A stretch of DNA of 64,000 nt from Alistipes sp. An66 (GCF_002161445.1 NZ_NFHT01000002.1:186001-250000), one strand, 5' to 3'; numbered from the stretch's first letter, positions 24,012 through 31,911 are shown. Numbers and translations are program-made. Notes: generated from the sequence alone by a model not told the origin.

Positions 24012-24776
24012 ATGATTTTTCCGAAAATACGGGTCCTGCGCAGCCACGGGCGGCAGGCGATTCCGGACCTCGATGCCGTGGAGCTGACTGCGGAGTTCCG
24101 GGGACGCCCCGAACTGACCTTCACGGAGGATCGCGCCGACGCGGAACGCGCCGCGGCGATCTGCCCCACGGGAGCCTTCACGGCCGAACCGCTCTCGCTC
24201 GATCTGGGGCGCTGTCTCTTCTGCGGCGAGTGCGCCCGGGTGGCACCCCGCAACGTGCGCTTCACGAACGACTACCGCATCGGTTCGCCCACGCGCGAAG
24301 GGCTCGTCCTGCACGCCGGAGACACCCGCGTGGCCTTCGATCCGGAGCGGGTGCGCCCCGAAATCCGCCGCTGCTTCAAGCAGGCGTTGCAGCTGCGCGA
24401 GGTCTCGGCCGGCGGCGACGCCTCGGTCGAGATGGAGCTCAACGCCACGGGGAATGTCAACTTCGATCTGGGACGCTTCGGCATCGGATTCACGGCCTCG
24501 CCGCGCCACGCCGACGGCGTGGTCGTCTCGGGCCCGATCTCGGCGAACATGGCCGAAGCACTGGAAATCTGCTACGACGCCGTGGCCGAGCCGAAGATCC
24601 TCGTGATGTGCGGCACGGAGGCGTGCTCGGGAGGTCTCTTCTCCGAGAGCCGGGCCGTCGACCGGCGCTTCCTCGACACCCATACGCCGGACCTCTGGCT
24701 CCCCGGCGCCCCGACCCACCCGATGACCTACATCGACGGACTGCTGACCCTGCTGGGCCGCAAAAAACGCGAATAA
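24012..24776 (+). CDS. Ehr-like complex, small subunit: ferredoxin fused to NuoB/HyfI-like domain
   Basis: 254 residues. Residues 40-85 are a reduced two-cluster ferredoxin: Cys51 (ICPTG) and CLFCGEC (Cys68, 71, 74) remain, while the first CxxCxxC is gone and the last CP reads Ala78-Pro. The remaining four cysteines form exactly one [4Fe-4S] site. Residues 125-250 resemble NuoB/HyfI (GRFGIGFTASPRHADGVVVSG, TPDLWLPGAPTHPMTYIDG). The proximal-cluster ligands are lost: the first pair aligns with Asp136 and Val139, and PGCP reads PGAP (Ala233). The third is displaced, with Cys200 and Cys205 nearby. The GTG/ATG choices upstream are excluded by the promoter. Two transporter genes follow within 12 bases of each other. 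Confidence 0.85.
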   Translation: MIFPKIRVLRSHGRQAIPDLDAVELTAEFRGRPELTFTEDRADAERAAAICPTGAFTAEPLSLDLGRCLFCGECARVAPRNVRFTNDYRIGSPTREGLVLHAGDTRVAFDPERVRPEIRRCFKQALQLREVSAGGDASVEMELNATGNVNFDLGRFGIGFTASPRHADGVVVSGPISANMAEALEICYDAVAEPKILVMCGTEACSGGLFSESRAVDRRFLDTHTPDLWLPGAPTHPMTYIDGLLTLLGRKKRE

Positions 24777-24788
24777 AACCCTGAAACG

Positions 24789-25352
24789 ATGAACCGCCTG
24801 CGCACGATATTCGCCTCGTTCTTCAAGATCGGACTCTTCACCTTCGGCGGGGGCTACGCCATGATCCCCCTGATCGAACGCGAGGTGATCGACAACCGGA
24901 AGTGGGTCGAACGCAAGGAGTTCCTCGACCTGCTGACGCTGGCCCAGTCGGTGCCGGGCCCCATATCGCTCAATACGTCGGTCTTCGTGGGGTACAAGGT
25001 CCGCGGGCTGTGGGGCGCGGCCGCAGCGTTGCTGGGCGTCGTGCTGCCGTCGTTCGTCATCATCCTGGCCATCGCGCTCTTCTTCGCCGACATCCGCCAC
25101 AACCCGATCGTCGACGCCGCCTTCAAGGGGATGCGTCCGGCCGTCGTGGCGCTCATCATCGGGCCCGTGATCTCACTGGCCCGCGGCATGCACTGGTCGA
25201 TGTTCGCGGTCATCGCCGCAGCAGCCCTCGCCGTGTGGGGATTGGGATGGTCGCCGATCTGGGTGCTGGTGATCGCCGCCGCGACAGGCATCGCCTGGGA
25301 ACTGGCCGTCGCCCCGAAGATCGCCAAACGCAACGACAAACCGAAAGCATAA
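24789..25352 (+). CDS. Chromate transporter family protein, first of a pair
   Basis: 187 residues and about five membrane segments, half the size of long ChrA. Family motifs FTFGGGYAMIPLIEREV (residues 17-33), AQSVPGPISLNTSVFVGYKV and KGMRPAVVALI are present. Short ChrA proteins are normally encoded as two adjacent genes and act together as an anion transporter; chromate efflux has been shown for some members, but the natural substrate here is unknown. The gene starts 12 bases after the Ehr small subunit and shares its promoter, which may mean a link in function or only shared transcription. Confidence 0.9.
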   Translation: MNRLRTIFASFFKIGLFTFGGGYAMIPLIEREVIDNRKWVERKEFLDLLTLAQSVPGPISLNTSVFVGYKVRGLWGAAAALLGVVLPSFVIILAIALFFADIRHNPIVDAAFKGMRPAVVALIIGPVISLARGMHWSMFAVIAAAALAVWGLGWSPIWVLVIAAATGIAWELAVAPKIAKRNDKPKA

Positions 25353-25364
25353 CCGCCCTGCGAC

Positions 25365-25940
25365 ATGATCCTCCTCTGGCAACTCTTCGTCTCGTACCTC
25401 AAAATCGGATTCTTCGGATTCGGCGGTGGATACGCCATGCTGTCACTCATCCAGAACGAGGTGGTCGTGCAGCACCAGTGGCTCACCAACGCGCAGTTCG
25501 CCGATATCGTGGCCATCTCGCAGATCACCCCCGGACCCATCGCCATCAACTCGGCCACCTACGTCGGCTATTCGGTGGGGATGCAGACCGGAGCGGTCTG
25601 GTGCGGCGTGCTGGGATCGGTGATCGCCACCTTCGCGGTGTGCCTGCCGTCGCTCACGCTGATGATCCTCGTGGCGCGGTTCTTCATGAAGCTGAAAAAC
25701 AACCGGTGGGTCGAGGGGGCCATGCGGGGGATGCGCCCGGCGGTGATCGGCATGATCGCCGCGGCGGCCCTGCTGCTGATCTTCCCCCACAGCTCGGAGC
25801 CCGACGAGCAGAACTTCATCGACGCGTGGAGCTGGGTGCTCTTCGGCGGGGTCTTCATCGGATCGTGGCGCAAGGTGAACCCGATCCTGCTGATCGTCCT
25901 CTCGGCCGTGGCCGGGATTCTCATCTATCACGTCTTCTGA
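25365..25940 (+). CDS. Chromate transporter family protein, second of a pair
   Basis: 191 residues, about five to six membrane segments. It has FFGFGGGYAMLSLIQNEVV near residue 16, ISQITPGPIAINSATYVGY and GMRPAVIGMIAAAALLL, matching the previous gene in order. It lies 12 bases after that gene, so the two should form one heteromeric carrier. Its divergence from the first copy (different loop sequences, GYS versus GYK) suggests that they are partners and not a recent duplication. Confidence 0.9.
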   Translation: MILLWQLFVSYLKIGFFGFGGGYAMLSLIQNEVVVQHQWLTNAQFADIVAISQITPGPIAINSATYVGYSVGMQTGAVWCGVLGSVIATFAVCLPSLTLMILVARFFMKLKNNRWVEGAMRGMRPAVIGMIAAAALLLIFPHSSEPDEQNFIDAWSWVLFGGVFIGSWRKVNPILLIVLSAVAGILIYHVF

Positions 25941-25952
25941 TTCCCGACCGGA

Positions 25953-26927
25953 CTACCGGGTGAATCGGTAGTAGGTCCCCAGGGGCAGCTCCTTGCCGGC
26001 GCGGTCCGCAAAGCAGAGTTCGCCCCATTGCTCTTCGATCGGGGCGCCGAAGGCCTGCCGCACGGCCGTGCGGGCCAGCGTCGAGGACAAACCCATCGAA
26101 TAGAGATTCAGCACGAGGAACGCCCCGCGGGGTTCGAGCAGTGCGGCGCACGCTTCGAGCATCTCGCCGATCTGGTCCTCGAGGACCCACTTCTCACCAT
26201 TGGCCCCGCGTCCGTAGGCCGGAGGATCGAGGATGATCCCCGCGTAGCGGTTGCCGCGGCGCACCTCGCGGTGCACGAACTTCAAGGCATCCTCGACGAT
26301 CCAGCGCACGCCGTCCAGCCCGCTCGACTCCATGTTCTCGCGGGCCCACGTCACGACCTGCTTCACCGAATCGACGTGCGTCACCTCGGCCCCGGCGGCC
26401 CGCGCCGCGAGGGTCGCACCGCCCGTGTAGGCGAAGAGGTTCAGCACCCGCGGCGCCGCGGAGGGGCGGTCGGCCGCAACCGCGGAAGCGTCTCCGGCGA
26501 GATTCCGAAGACCGCCCTCCGCGGAGCCGGATACGGCGCGGGCCGCCGGGGCCACGCCGCCGAGCCGCCGCACGTTATCGTAAATGAAATTCCAGTTGGC
26601 GGCCTGTTCGGGGAAGATGCCGACGTGCTTGAACGACGTGAGGGCCAGCCGCATGCGCAGCCGCATCTCCCGGCAGGCATAAGTCACCGTCCAGCGGTCG
26701 GGCATCTTCGGCGCCAGGCGCCACACGCCGCGTTCGTCGCTGCGGGCGTCGCGCAGGAACGACGCATCGGCCAGCCGCTGCCACTCCGCTTCGGGGAGCG
26801 TCCGCCGCCAGATGGCCTGCGGTTCGGGGCGCCGCGTCACGAAACGGCCGAAGCGTTCGAGTTTCTCGAAATCGCCCGTGTCGATGAGTTCGTAATCCGG
26901 GAAATCGGGGGTCAGTTGCTGCTGCAT
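25953..26927 (-). CDS. Class I SAM-dependent RNA methyltransferase (RlmI/RsmJ-like group)
   Basis: 324 residues. The SAM-binding motif VLNLFAYTGGATLAARAAGAEVTHVD is read around residue 165 as VLNLFAYTGG and AEVTHVDSV, then ARENMESSGLDGVRWIVEDA and the catalytic-type ILDPPAYGRG. These are typical of 23S rRNA cytosine methyltransferases of the RlmI/K type, but the N-terminal half (DTGDFEKLERFGRFVTRRPEP) is a Bacteroidota form whose exact target is not known to me. ATG 26927 is chosen; ATG 26957 would overlap the upstream U32 gene. It lies 16 bases after that gene, so both RNA-modification genes form one operon. Confidence 0.85.
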   Translation of the reverse strand: MQQQLTPDFPDYELIDTGDFEKLERFGRFVTRRPEPQAIWRRTLPEAEWQRLADASFLRDARSDERGVWRLAPKMPDRWTVTYACREMRLRMRLALTSFKHVGIFPEQAANWNFIYDNVRRLGGVAPAARAVSGSAEGGLRNLAGDASAVAADRPSAAPRVLNLFAYTGGATLAARAAGAEVTHVDSVKQVVTWARENMESSGLDGVRWIVEDALKFVHREVRRGNRYAGIILDPPAYGRGANGEKWVLEDQIGEMLEACAALLEPRGAFLVLNLYSMGLSSTLARTAVRQAFGAPIEEQWGELCFADRAGKELPLGTYYRFTR

Positions 26928-26943
26928 GGTATTTTCGTGGATT

Positions 26944-28803
26944 TTATTTGCGTTCATCGTCTGCGGGAGTCCTCCGGCCGGGACGTGCACCTTCCCGGCG
27001 GGGCTCCTTGACCAGCGACATCTCGCACGCCGCACAGTCGAACACCAGGCGGAAGCGCTCCGCACCGTGTTCGAGGTAGAGGTCGCCGCCCAGGCGCGAA
27101 CCTTCGCGCAGGCACTCGCCGATCTCGCGGCGGATGCAGTAGGCCGAGCGCATCACGGTGTGCCCCACAGCCGAGGCGGCCCGTTCCAGCGGCGGTTCGA
27201 TCTCCCGCACGCCGTGGTCGCGGTAGAAGGCTTCGGCGAGGCGGTTCGTCACGTTCTCCTCGGCCGTCAGCCGCTCTGCCGGGTAGCGTGCCGCGGGGTT
27301 TTCGGGCAGGATCCGATGCGGCAGGGGGCGTTCGGTCCGGACCCGCAGCAGCCCGTCGAGGGCTTCGCGCCGCACCTCGGCGGCCAGCGACGCCGGGACG
27401 AACCATTCGGCGCCCCGCACCTCGACCTCGCGCACCGCAAAGATCGTATCGCCCGACTTCATCGCCTGCGCACGCAGCGCCGCGGCATTGGCTTCGGGAT
27501 TCTTCGCCCGGTCGAGCGGCAGGGGGCGCGATGCCGCGGCCGAAAGACCTTCGCAATCGGTGCAGCGGATCGAAAACTCCCCTTCGGAGACCTCGACCAC
27601 GGCCCGCGCCGGAATCACGCGCCGCATCCGGCTGCGCTCCAACGCCAGCGTGAACCGCCGGTCGCAGTTCCGGAACACCTCCGCACCGGGGACAATCCCC
27701 TCCATGCGGTTCGGGGTGATACGGCGCCCCTCGACGGCATTGACGTTCGTACCCGTCGCGCCGCGGGGCGTCAGCAGGCAGAGTCCGTCGCCCGGGGCGA
27801 GGTCCGCATCGGTGTCGAGCGTGAAACTCCCGCCCGCGACCCGCGCCACGCGGCCGATCCGTTCACCGACCGACTTCGGGGTGTCGAACGACGCCACGCC
27901 GGGGCGTTTGCCGTCCAGGAAGTATTCGGATTCGCCGCGCGTAAAGCTCTTGGCGGGATCCGGCGTAAAATCCGGGACGCTCTCCCCGACCGAGGCGCGG
28001 CACAGGCCCGGACGTGCGGCCAGCACTTCGTCGAGCGCCCGGCGGTAGTAAGCCACGACGTTGCGGATATAACCGGCATCTTTCAAACGCCCCTCGATCT
28101 TGAACGACGCGACGCCGGCATCGACCAGTTCGCCGAGGCGTTGCGAGAGGTTCAGGTCGCGGACCGACAGGAGGTGTTTTCCCGCAATGAGTTTGCGGCC
28201 TTTCGCGTCGGTCAAATCCCAGGGCAGGCGGCAGGGCTGGCTGCACGCCCCGCGGTTGCCGCTGCGCCCGGACATCGTCCGCGAGAGGAAGCAGCGGCCG
28301 CTGTACCCGACGCAGATCGCCCCGTGGACGAAGACCTCGACCTCGGCCGTCGTCGCGGCGCAGATGGCCCGGATCTCGTCAAGCGAGAGGGCCCTTTCGA
28401 GAATAACCCGTGAAAAACCCGCTTCGGCGAGGAACCGTGCCCCCTCGGGCGTGCGGTTCGAGACCTGCGTCGAGGCGTGCAGCTCCACGGGGAGGTTCAT
28501 CCGCCGCAGAGCCATGTCCTGCACGATGAGGGCATCGACCCCGGCGTCGACGAGCTCGCGGGCCTGCCGTTCGGCATCGGCGAGCTCCTCGTCCCAGAGC
28601 AGCGTGTTGAGCGTGGCGTGGACCCGCACGCCGAAGCGGTGGGCATACTCCACGACACGGGCGATCTCTGCCGTGGCGTTTCCGGCGGCCTGCCGCGCCC
28701 CGAAGCGCGCGCCGCCGATGTAGACGGCATCGGCGCCCGCATCCACGGCCACGACGGCCGAGGCGTAATCCCTGGCCGGAGCCAGCAGTTCGACGGTTCT
28801 CAC
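26944..28803 (-). CDS. U32 family protein, RlhA-like (23S rRNA hydroxylation)
   Basis: 619 residues from the GTG at 28803 (MRTVELLAPARD). U32 family marks are GADAVYIGG, ATLNTLLWDEE, VHGAICVGYSGRCFLSRTM and GNRGACSQPCR, whose cysteines bind a cluster in this family. The length and the C-terminal half after residue 380 fit the RlhA branch (E. coli RlhA, 5-hydroxylation of C2501 in 23S rRNA), not the shorter TrhP branch, and not a true protease. A GTG at 28821 is in frame but lies in the -7 element of the promoter, so it cannot be the start. It is cotranscribed with the RNA methyltransferase gene. Confidence 0.87.
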   Translation of the reverse strand: MRTVELLAPARDYASAVVAVDAGADAVYIGGARFGARQAAGNATAEIARVVEYAHRFGVRVHATLNTLLWDEELADAERQARELVDAGVDALIVQDMALRRMNLPVELHASTQVSNRTPEGARFLAEAGFSRVILERALSLDEIRAICAATTAEVEVFVHGAICVGYSGRCFLSRTMSGRSGNRGACSQPCRLPWDLTDAKGRKLIAGKHLLSVRDLNLSQRLGELVDAGVASFKIEGRLKDAGYIRNVVAYYRRALDEVLAARPGLCRASVGESVPDFTPDPAKSFTRGESEYFLDGKRPGVASFDTPKSVGERIGRVARVAGGSFTLDTDADLAPGDGLCLLTPRGATGTNVNAVEGRRITPNRMEGIVPGAEVFRNCDRRFTLALERSRMRRVIPARAVVEVSEGEFSIRCTDCEGLSAAASRPLPLDRAKNPEANAAALRAQAMKSGDTIFAVREVEVRGAEWFVPASLAAEVRREALDGLLRVRTERPLPHRILPENPAARYPAERLTAEENVTNRLAEAFYRDHGVREIEPPLERAASAVGHTVMRSAYCIRREIGECLREGSRLGGDLYLEHGAERFRLVFDCAACEMSLVKEPRREGARPGRRTPADDERK

Positions 28804-28820
28804 ACGGATTGAATTTTGCA

Positions 28821-28828
28821 CAAAAATA
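28821..28828 (-). promoter_or_regulatory. -7 element for the U32/methyltransferase operon
   Basis: The minus strand reads TATTTTTG, a full consensus match. It places the transcript start near 28814, which decides for GTG 28803 as start codon. Confidence 0.55.
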
Positions 28829-28860
28829 CGAAACTATTCCGCCTCTACAACAAAACACCC

Positions 28861-29322
28861 TTATTGTTTATAAAGAATCACCTTATCCGTTGTTTTTGTT
28901 TTTCGGGTAATTCCTCCGTTCTCATCATATTGGGTGGTTGTTATCGTTCCGAATCGGATATTGTCCGAATCCGTGTAGGTATAATCAATTTCCTGCTTGT
29001 AATACAAATATATATCTCCGGATATACTCTTACTGTATACCAATTGTATGGAACCGATCAAACGCCCTGCATCGTCGTATTCATAATCTGTACGATTGGA
29101 TTCCAATCCATTTTCATCATACGAAACAATACTGGCCCATTTCTGACTGCCCCACGCACAGTTGCACGGCGTATCCGAATCATTTCCCGAAGATGGAACA
29201 TCACCGGTTGTAACATCATTTCCAGATTCGATCTTACTTTCGTTTCCACAGGCCTGGATGGCAAGGCTGATAACAGCGCCCAAAACAAAGGCAGCAAACA
29301 ACAAACTCAATTTTTTCAACAT
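28861..29322 (-). CDS. Small lipoprotein with a YD-repeat-like segment
   Basis: 153 residues. The signal sequence ends in a lipobox (SLAIQAC). The mature part is Ser/Asp-rich, then reads SIVSYDENGLESNRTDYEYDDAGRLIG and TTTQYDENGG, like the YD/Rhs-type repeat found in bacterial surface proteins; two or three short copies are visible. The function is unknown. It is A+T-richer than its neighbours. The promoter at 29594-29623 gives it a leader of about 265 bases that contains a structured conserved element (29377-29540). Confidence 0.75.
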   Translation of the reverse strand: MLKKLSLLFAAFVLGAVISLAIQACGNESKIESGNDVTTGDVPSSGNDSDTPCNCAWGSQKWASIVSYDENGLESNRTDYEYDDAGRLIGSIQLVYSKSISGDIYLYYKQEIDYTYTDSDNIRFGTITTTQYDENGGITRKTKTTDKVILYKQ

Positions 29323-29376
29323 AACGCTTCATTTATTTAAGTTAAACAATCTTTCCGTAAAATGGATCGTATGAAT

Positions 29377-29540
29377 GCAAAAAGCGTGGGACAACGCCTG
29401 ATTTGTTTTTGAGGTATCGCCAAACACCCTTACCCAAATAGACAAAGCCCACGCCGTCAGACGCGAGCATCAACCTATTCTCGGGTATTCTTCAATTTGG
29501 CGATTTTCAAAAACGAGAATAAAAGCCAACGCTTTTTATA
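29377..29540 (-). other. Structured conserved intergenic element in the lipoprotein leader
   Basis: The stretch holds three crossing inverted repeats: GCGTGGG (29384-29390) with CCCACGC (29448-29454), ATCGCCAA (29416-29423) with TTGGCGAT (29497-29504), and TATTCTCG (29476-29483) with CGAGAATA (29514-29521). AAAGC/GCTTT at 29524-29537 is a fourth small hairpin. It has no credible start codon, but in one minus-strand frame it reads as KALAFILVFENRQIEEYPRIG up to the last residue before a stop; I recall similar short translations from other gut Bacteroidales, unverified. It may be a dispersed RNA or mobile remnant. Confidence 0.45.
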
Positions 29541-29593
29541 TGTCAATCAAACACCGATTCTTTATACCATAGGCATGAATACGTTTCCTTTTT

Positions 29594-29623
29594 ACAAAGA
29601 TAGTGAAATTCATCGGACCGACA
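29594..29623 (-). promoter_or_regulatory. Promoter of the lipoprotein leader
   Basis: On the minus strand TTG (29623-29621), 19 bases, TATCTTTG (29601-29594). Confidence 0.6.
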
Positions 29624-29676
29624 ACCGCCGGAGAGTTTTTCCCCGATGAAAAAGATACACTTTCACGCATTTTTTG

Positions 29677-29684
29677 TAATTTTG
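29677..29684 (+). promoter_or_regulatory. -7 element of serS
   Basis: TAATTTTG, full consensus match, 38 bases before the serS start. The -33 region is weak. Confidence 0.5.
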
Positions 29685-29722
29685 TCGCTCGTAACGCGAA
29701 AACACAAAAAACTTCCGATACC

Positions 29723-30994
29723 ATGCTTACGATCAAGCAAATCCGCGACGACCGCGAGGCCGCCGTCCGCAAACTCGCCAAAAAGGGCGTCGACGCCGCA
29801 CCCGTCATCGACCGGATCCTCACGCTCGACGACCGCCGCAAGGCCATCCAGCTCGAACTCGACAACACGCTGGCCGCCCAGAACAAGGCCGCCAAGGAGA
29901 TCGGCGCCCTGATGGGTCAGGGACGCCGCGACGAGGCCGAGGAGCGCAAACGCTTCGTGGCGGACCTCAAGGAGAAGTCGACCCGCCTGCAAGCCGAGTC
30001 GAACGACGTACAGCAGGAGTTGCAGGCCGCACTCGTGACGCTGCCGAACTTCCCCGCCGAGATCGTCCCCGAAGGCAAGACGGCCGAGGACAACCTCGTC
30101 GTGAAACTCGTCGAAAGCTACACCGCGCTGCCCGAAAACCCGCTGCCCCACTGGGAGCTGGCCAGGAAGTACGACATCATCGACTTCGACCTCGGCGTGA
30201 AGCTCACCGGAGCCGGATTCCCCGTCTACAAGGGCAAGGGTGCCCGTCTGCAACGCGCGCTGATCAACTACTTCCTCGACTGCAACACCCGCGCCGGGTA
30301 TCTGGAAGTCGAGCCTCCGGTGATGGTCAACGAGGCGTCGGGATTCGGCACGGGACAGCTCCCCGACAAGGAGGGGCAGATGTACCACGCCACGGTCGAC
30401 AACTTCTACCTCGTGCCGACGGCCGAAGTCCCCGTGACGAACATCTACCGCGACGTGATCCTCGAAGAGAAGGATTTCCCCGTCAAGATGACCGCCTACA
30501 CCCCCTGCTTCCGCCGCGAAGCCGGCTCCTACGGCAAGGACGTGCGCGGCCTGAACCGCCTGCACCAGTTCGACAAGGTCGAGATCGTGCAGCTGTCGCT
30601 GCCCGAGGTGTCGTACGAGGCGCTCGACGGCATGGTGGCCCATGTCGAGGGAATCGTCAAGTCGCTCGGACTCCCCTACCGCATCCTGCGGCTCTGCGGC
30701 GGTGACATGTCCTTCACCTCGGCGCTGACCTACGACTTCGAGGTCTACTCCGAGGCACAGAAGCGCTGGTTGGAGGTCTCGTCGGTCTCGAACTTCGAGT
30801 CGTTCCAGGCCAACCGTCTGAAACTCCGCTACCGCGACGCCGAAAAGAAGACCCGCCTGGCCCACACGCTCAACGGTTCGTCGCTCGCCCTGCCCCGCAT
30901 CGTGGCGGCGCTGCTCGAAAACTTCCAGACCCCCGAAGGGATCCGCATCCCCGAGGTGCTGATTCCCTACACGGGTTTTGATATTATCAAATAA
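29723..30994 (+). CDS. serS: Serine--tRNA ligase
   Basis: 423 residues, standard bacterial length. It charges tRNA-Ser. The N-terminal coiled-coil arm (about residues 25-110) that grips the long variable arm of tRNA-Ser is present, rich in Lys/Glu/Ala. Class II motifs follow: GTGQLPDKEGQMYH, FRREAGSYGKDVRGLNRLHQFDKVE as motif 2 and NGSSLALPRIVAALLEN as motif 3. The frame extends 40 codons upstream, but ATG 29723 gives the family start MLTIKQIRDD and sits after the promoter. Confidence 0.97.
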   Translation: MLTIKQIRDDREAAVRKLAKKGVDAAPVIDRILTLDDRRKAIQLELDNTLAAQNKAAKEIGALMGQGRRDEAEERKRFVADLKEKSTRLQAESNDVQQELQAALVTLPNFPAEIVPEGKTAEDNLVVKLVESYTALPENPLPHWELARKYDIIDFDLGVKLTGAGFPVYKGKGARLQRALINYFLDCNTRAGYLEVEPPVMVNEASGFGTGQLPDKEGQMYHATVDNFYLVPTAEVPVTNIYRDVILEEKDFPVKMTAYTPCFRREAGSYGKDVRGLNRLHQFDKVEIVQLSLPEVSYEALDGMVAHVEGIVKSLGLPYRILRLCGGDMSFTSALTYDFEVYSEAQKRWLEVSSVSNFESFQANRLKLRYRDAEKKTRLAHTLNGSSLALPRIVAALLENFQTPEGIRIPEVLIPYTGFDIIK

Positions 30995-31007
30995 GTTTCT
31001 ATATTTG
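30977..31007 (+). promoter_or_regulatory. Promoter of the small ferredoxin gene
   Basis: TTTG (30977-30980), 19 bases, TATATTTG (31000-31007): an exact Bacteroidota promoter overlapping the serS stop codon. Confidence 0.8.
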
Positions 31008-31039
31008 CATACACACATTAACCATAAACACGCAAAAAA

Positions 31040-31207
31040 ATGGCTTACAAAATCACTGATTCCTGCGTAGCATGCGGGACCTGCATCGGCGAGTGTCCGG
31101 TAGAGGCCATCTCGGCCGGCGACATCTATGTCATCGACCCCGACAAGTGCATCGACTGTGGCACCTGCGCAGGCGTTTGCCCGAGCGAAGCGATCGTTTC
31201 GGAGTAA
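31040..31207 (+). CDS. 2[4Fe-4S] ferredoxin
   Basis: 55 residues, too short for most ORF filters. Two complete cluster motifs, CVACGTCIGECP (residues 9-20) and CIDCGTCAGVCP (37-48), form the classic clostridial-type ferredoxin, a soluble low-potential electron carrier. ATG 31040 follows an A-rich leader, and the promoter and a terminator make the gene a single transcription unit, so it is probably strongly expressed. It could supply electrons to any of the iron-sulfur enzymes here, including the Ehr-like complex, but nothing in the sequence proves this. Confidence 0.95.
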   Translation: MAYKITDSCVACGTCIGECPVEAISAGDIYVIDPDKCIDCGTCAGVCPSEAIVSE

Positions 31208-31228
31208 CGAACGGATATAACCGTAAAC

Positions 31229-31262
31229 CACGCCTCGGGAGCCTTTCCGGGGCGTGTTTTTT
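31229..31262 (+). terminator. Terminator of the ferredoxin gene
   Basis: CACGCC (31229-31234) pairs with GGCGTG (31251-31256), extended by CGG/CCG inside, followed by seven T. Confidence 0.8.
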
Positions 31263-31273
31263 GTCTGCAAACC

Positions 31274-31861
31274 ATGAACGATCTCGAAAAGATGCGCACG
31301 GGGCGCTGGCTCCACGCCGTGACGCCCGAAATCGGTGCCGCACTGCTCCGCGCCGAGGAGCTCTGCTTCCGGCTGAACCAGCTGCCGCCCTCCCGCCGCG
31401 AGGAGCGCGAGGCGATCATCCGGCAGCTCTTCGCCCACGTCGGCGAGGCGCCCTGCCTCCACAGTCCGTTCCACTGCGACTTCGGGGAGCAGATCTCCGT
31501 GGGCGACCACTTCGTCGGGAACTTCAACCTCACGATCCTCGACGAGGCGCCCGTGACGATCGGCAGCCACGTCTACATCGGCCCCAACGTGGGGATCTAC
31601 ACCGTGCACCACGCCCTGCTGGCCGACCAGCGCAACGAGGGGATCATGCAGTCGCTGTCCGTCGTGATCAGCGACAACGTCTGGATCGGCGGCAACGCGG
31701 TCATCCTGCGCGGGGTGACGATCGGCGAGGGGACCGTGATCGGTGCCGGGAGCGTCGTTTCGCGCGACATCCCGCCGCGGGTCATCGCCGCAGGGAACCC
31801 CTGCCGCGTGCTGCGTCCCCTGACCGAGGCCGACCGGATCGCGGCATCGGAGATCGACTGA
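31274..31861 (+). CDS. Maa/LacA-type sugar O-acetyltransferase
   Basis: 195 residues. The N-terminal Mac domain (MNDLEKMRTGRWLHAVTPE) precedes a left-handed beta-helix made of hexapeptide repeats (VTIGSHVYIGPNVGIYTVHHAL, ISDNVWIGGNAVILRGVTIGEGTVIGAGSVV). The catalytic histidine lies in TVHHAL, and AAGNPCRVLRPL is the usual family ending. It moves acetyl from acetyl-CoA to a sugar hydroxyl in the cytoplasm. It starts 67 bases after the ferredoxin gene behind a terminator; no promoter of its own is clear. Confidence 0.92.
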   Translation: MNDLEKMRTGRWLHAVTPEIGAALLRAEELCFRLNQLPPSRREEREAIIRQLFAHVGEAPCLHSPFHCDFGEQISVGDHFVGNFNLTILDEAPVTIGSHVYIGPNVGIYTVHHALLADQRNEGIMQSLSVVISDNVWIGGNAVILRGVTIGEGTVIGAGSVVSRDIPPRVIAAGNPCRVLRPLTEADRIAASEID

Positions 31862-31911
31862 CCCTCCGTCCGGGCCGGGAACAGCCCGGTCCGGGGCGGA
31901 TCCGCAAAAAA

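Noticed and set aside
16068-24776. Calling the genes a complex I (nuo) operon
   Set aside because: Subunit order and fusions (HyfB, HyfE, NuoC-NuoD fusion) are of the Hyf/Ehr type, and the Nqo/quinone N2 cluster ligands are missing.
26944-28803. Collagenase/protease function for the U32 gene
   Set aside because: The RlhA-like layout points to rRNA hydroxylation; a protease role is not supported by a catalytic motif.
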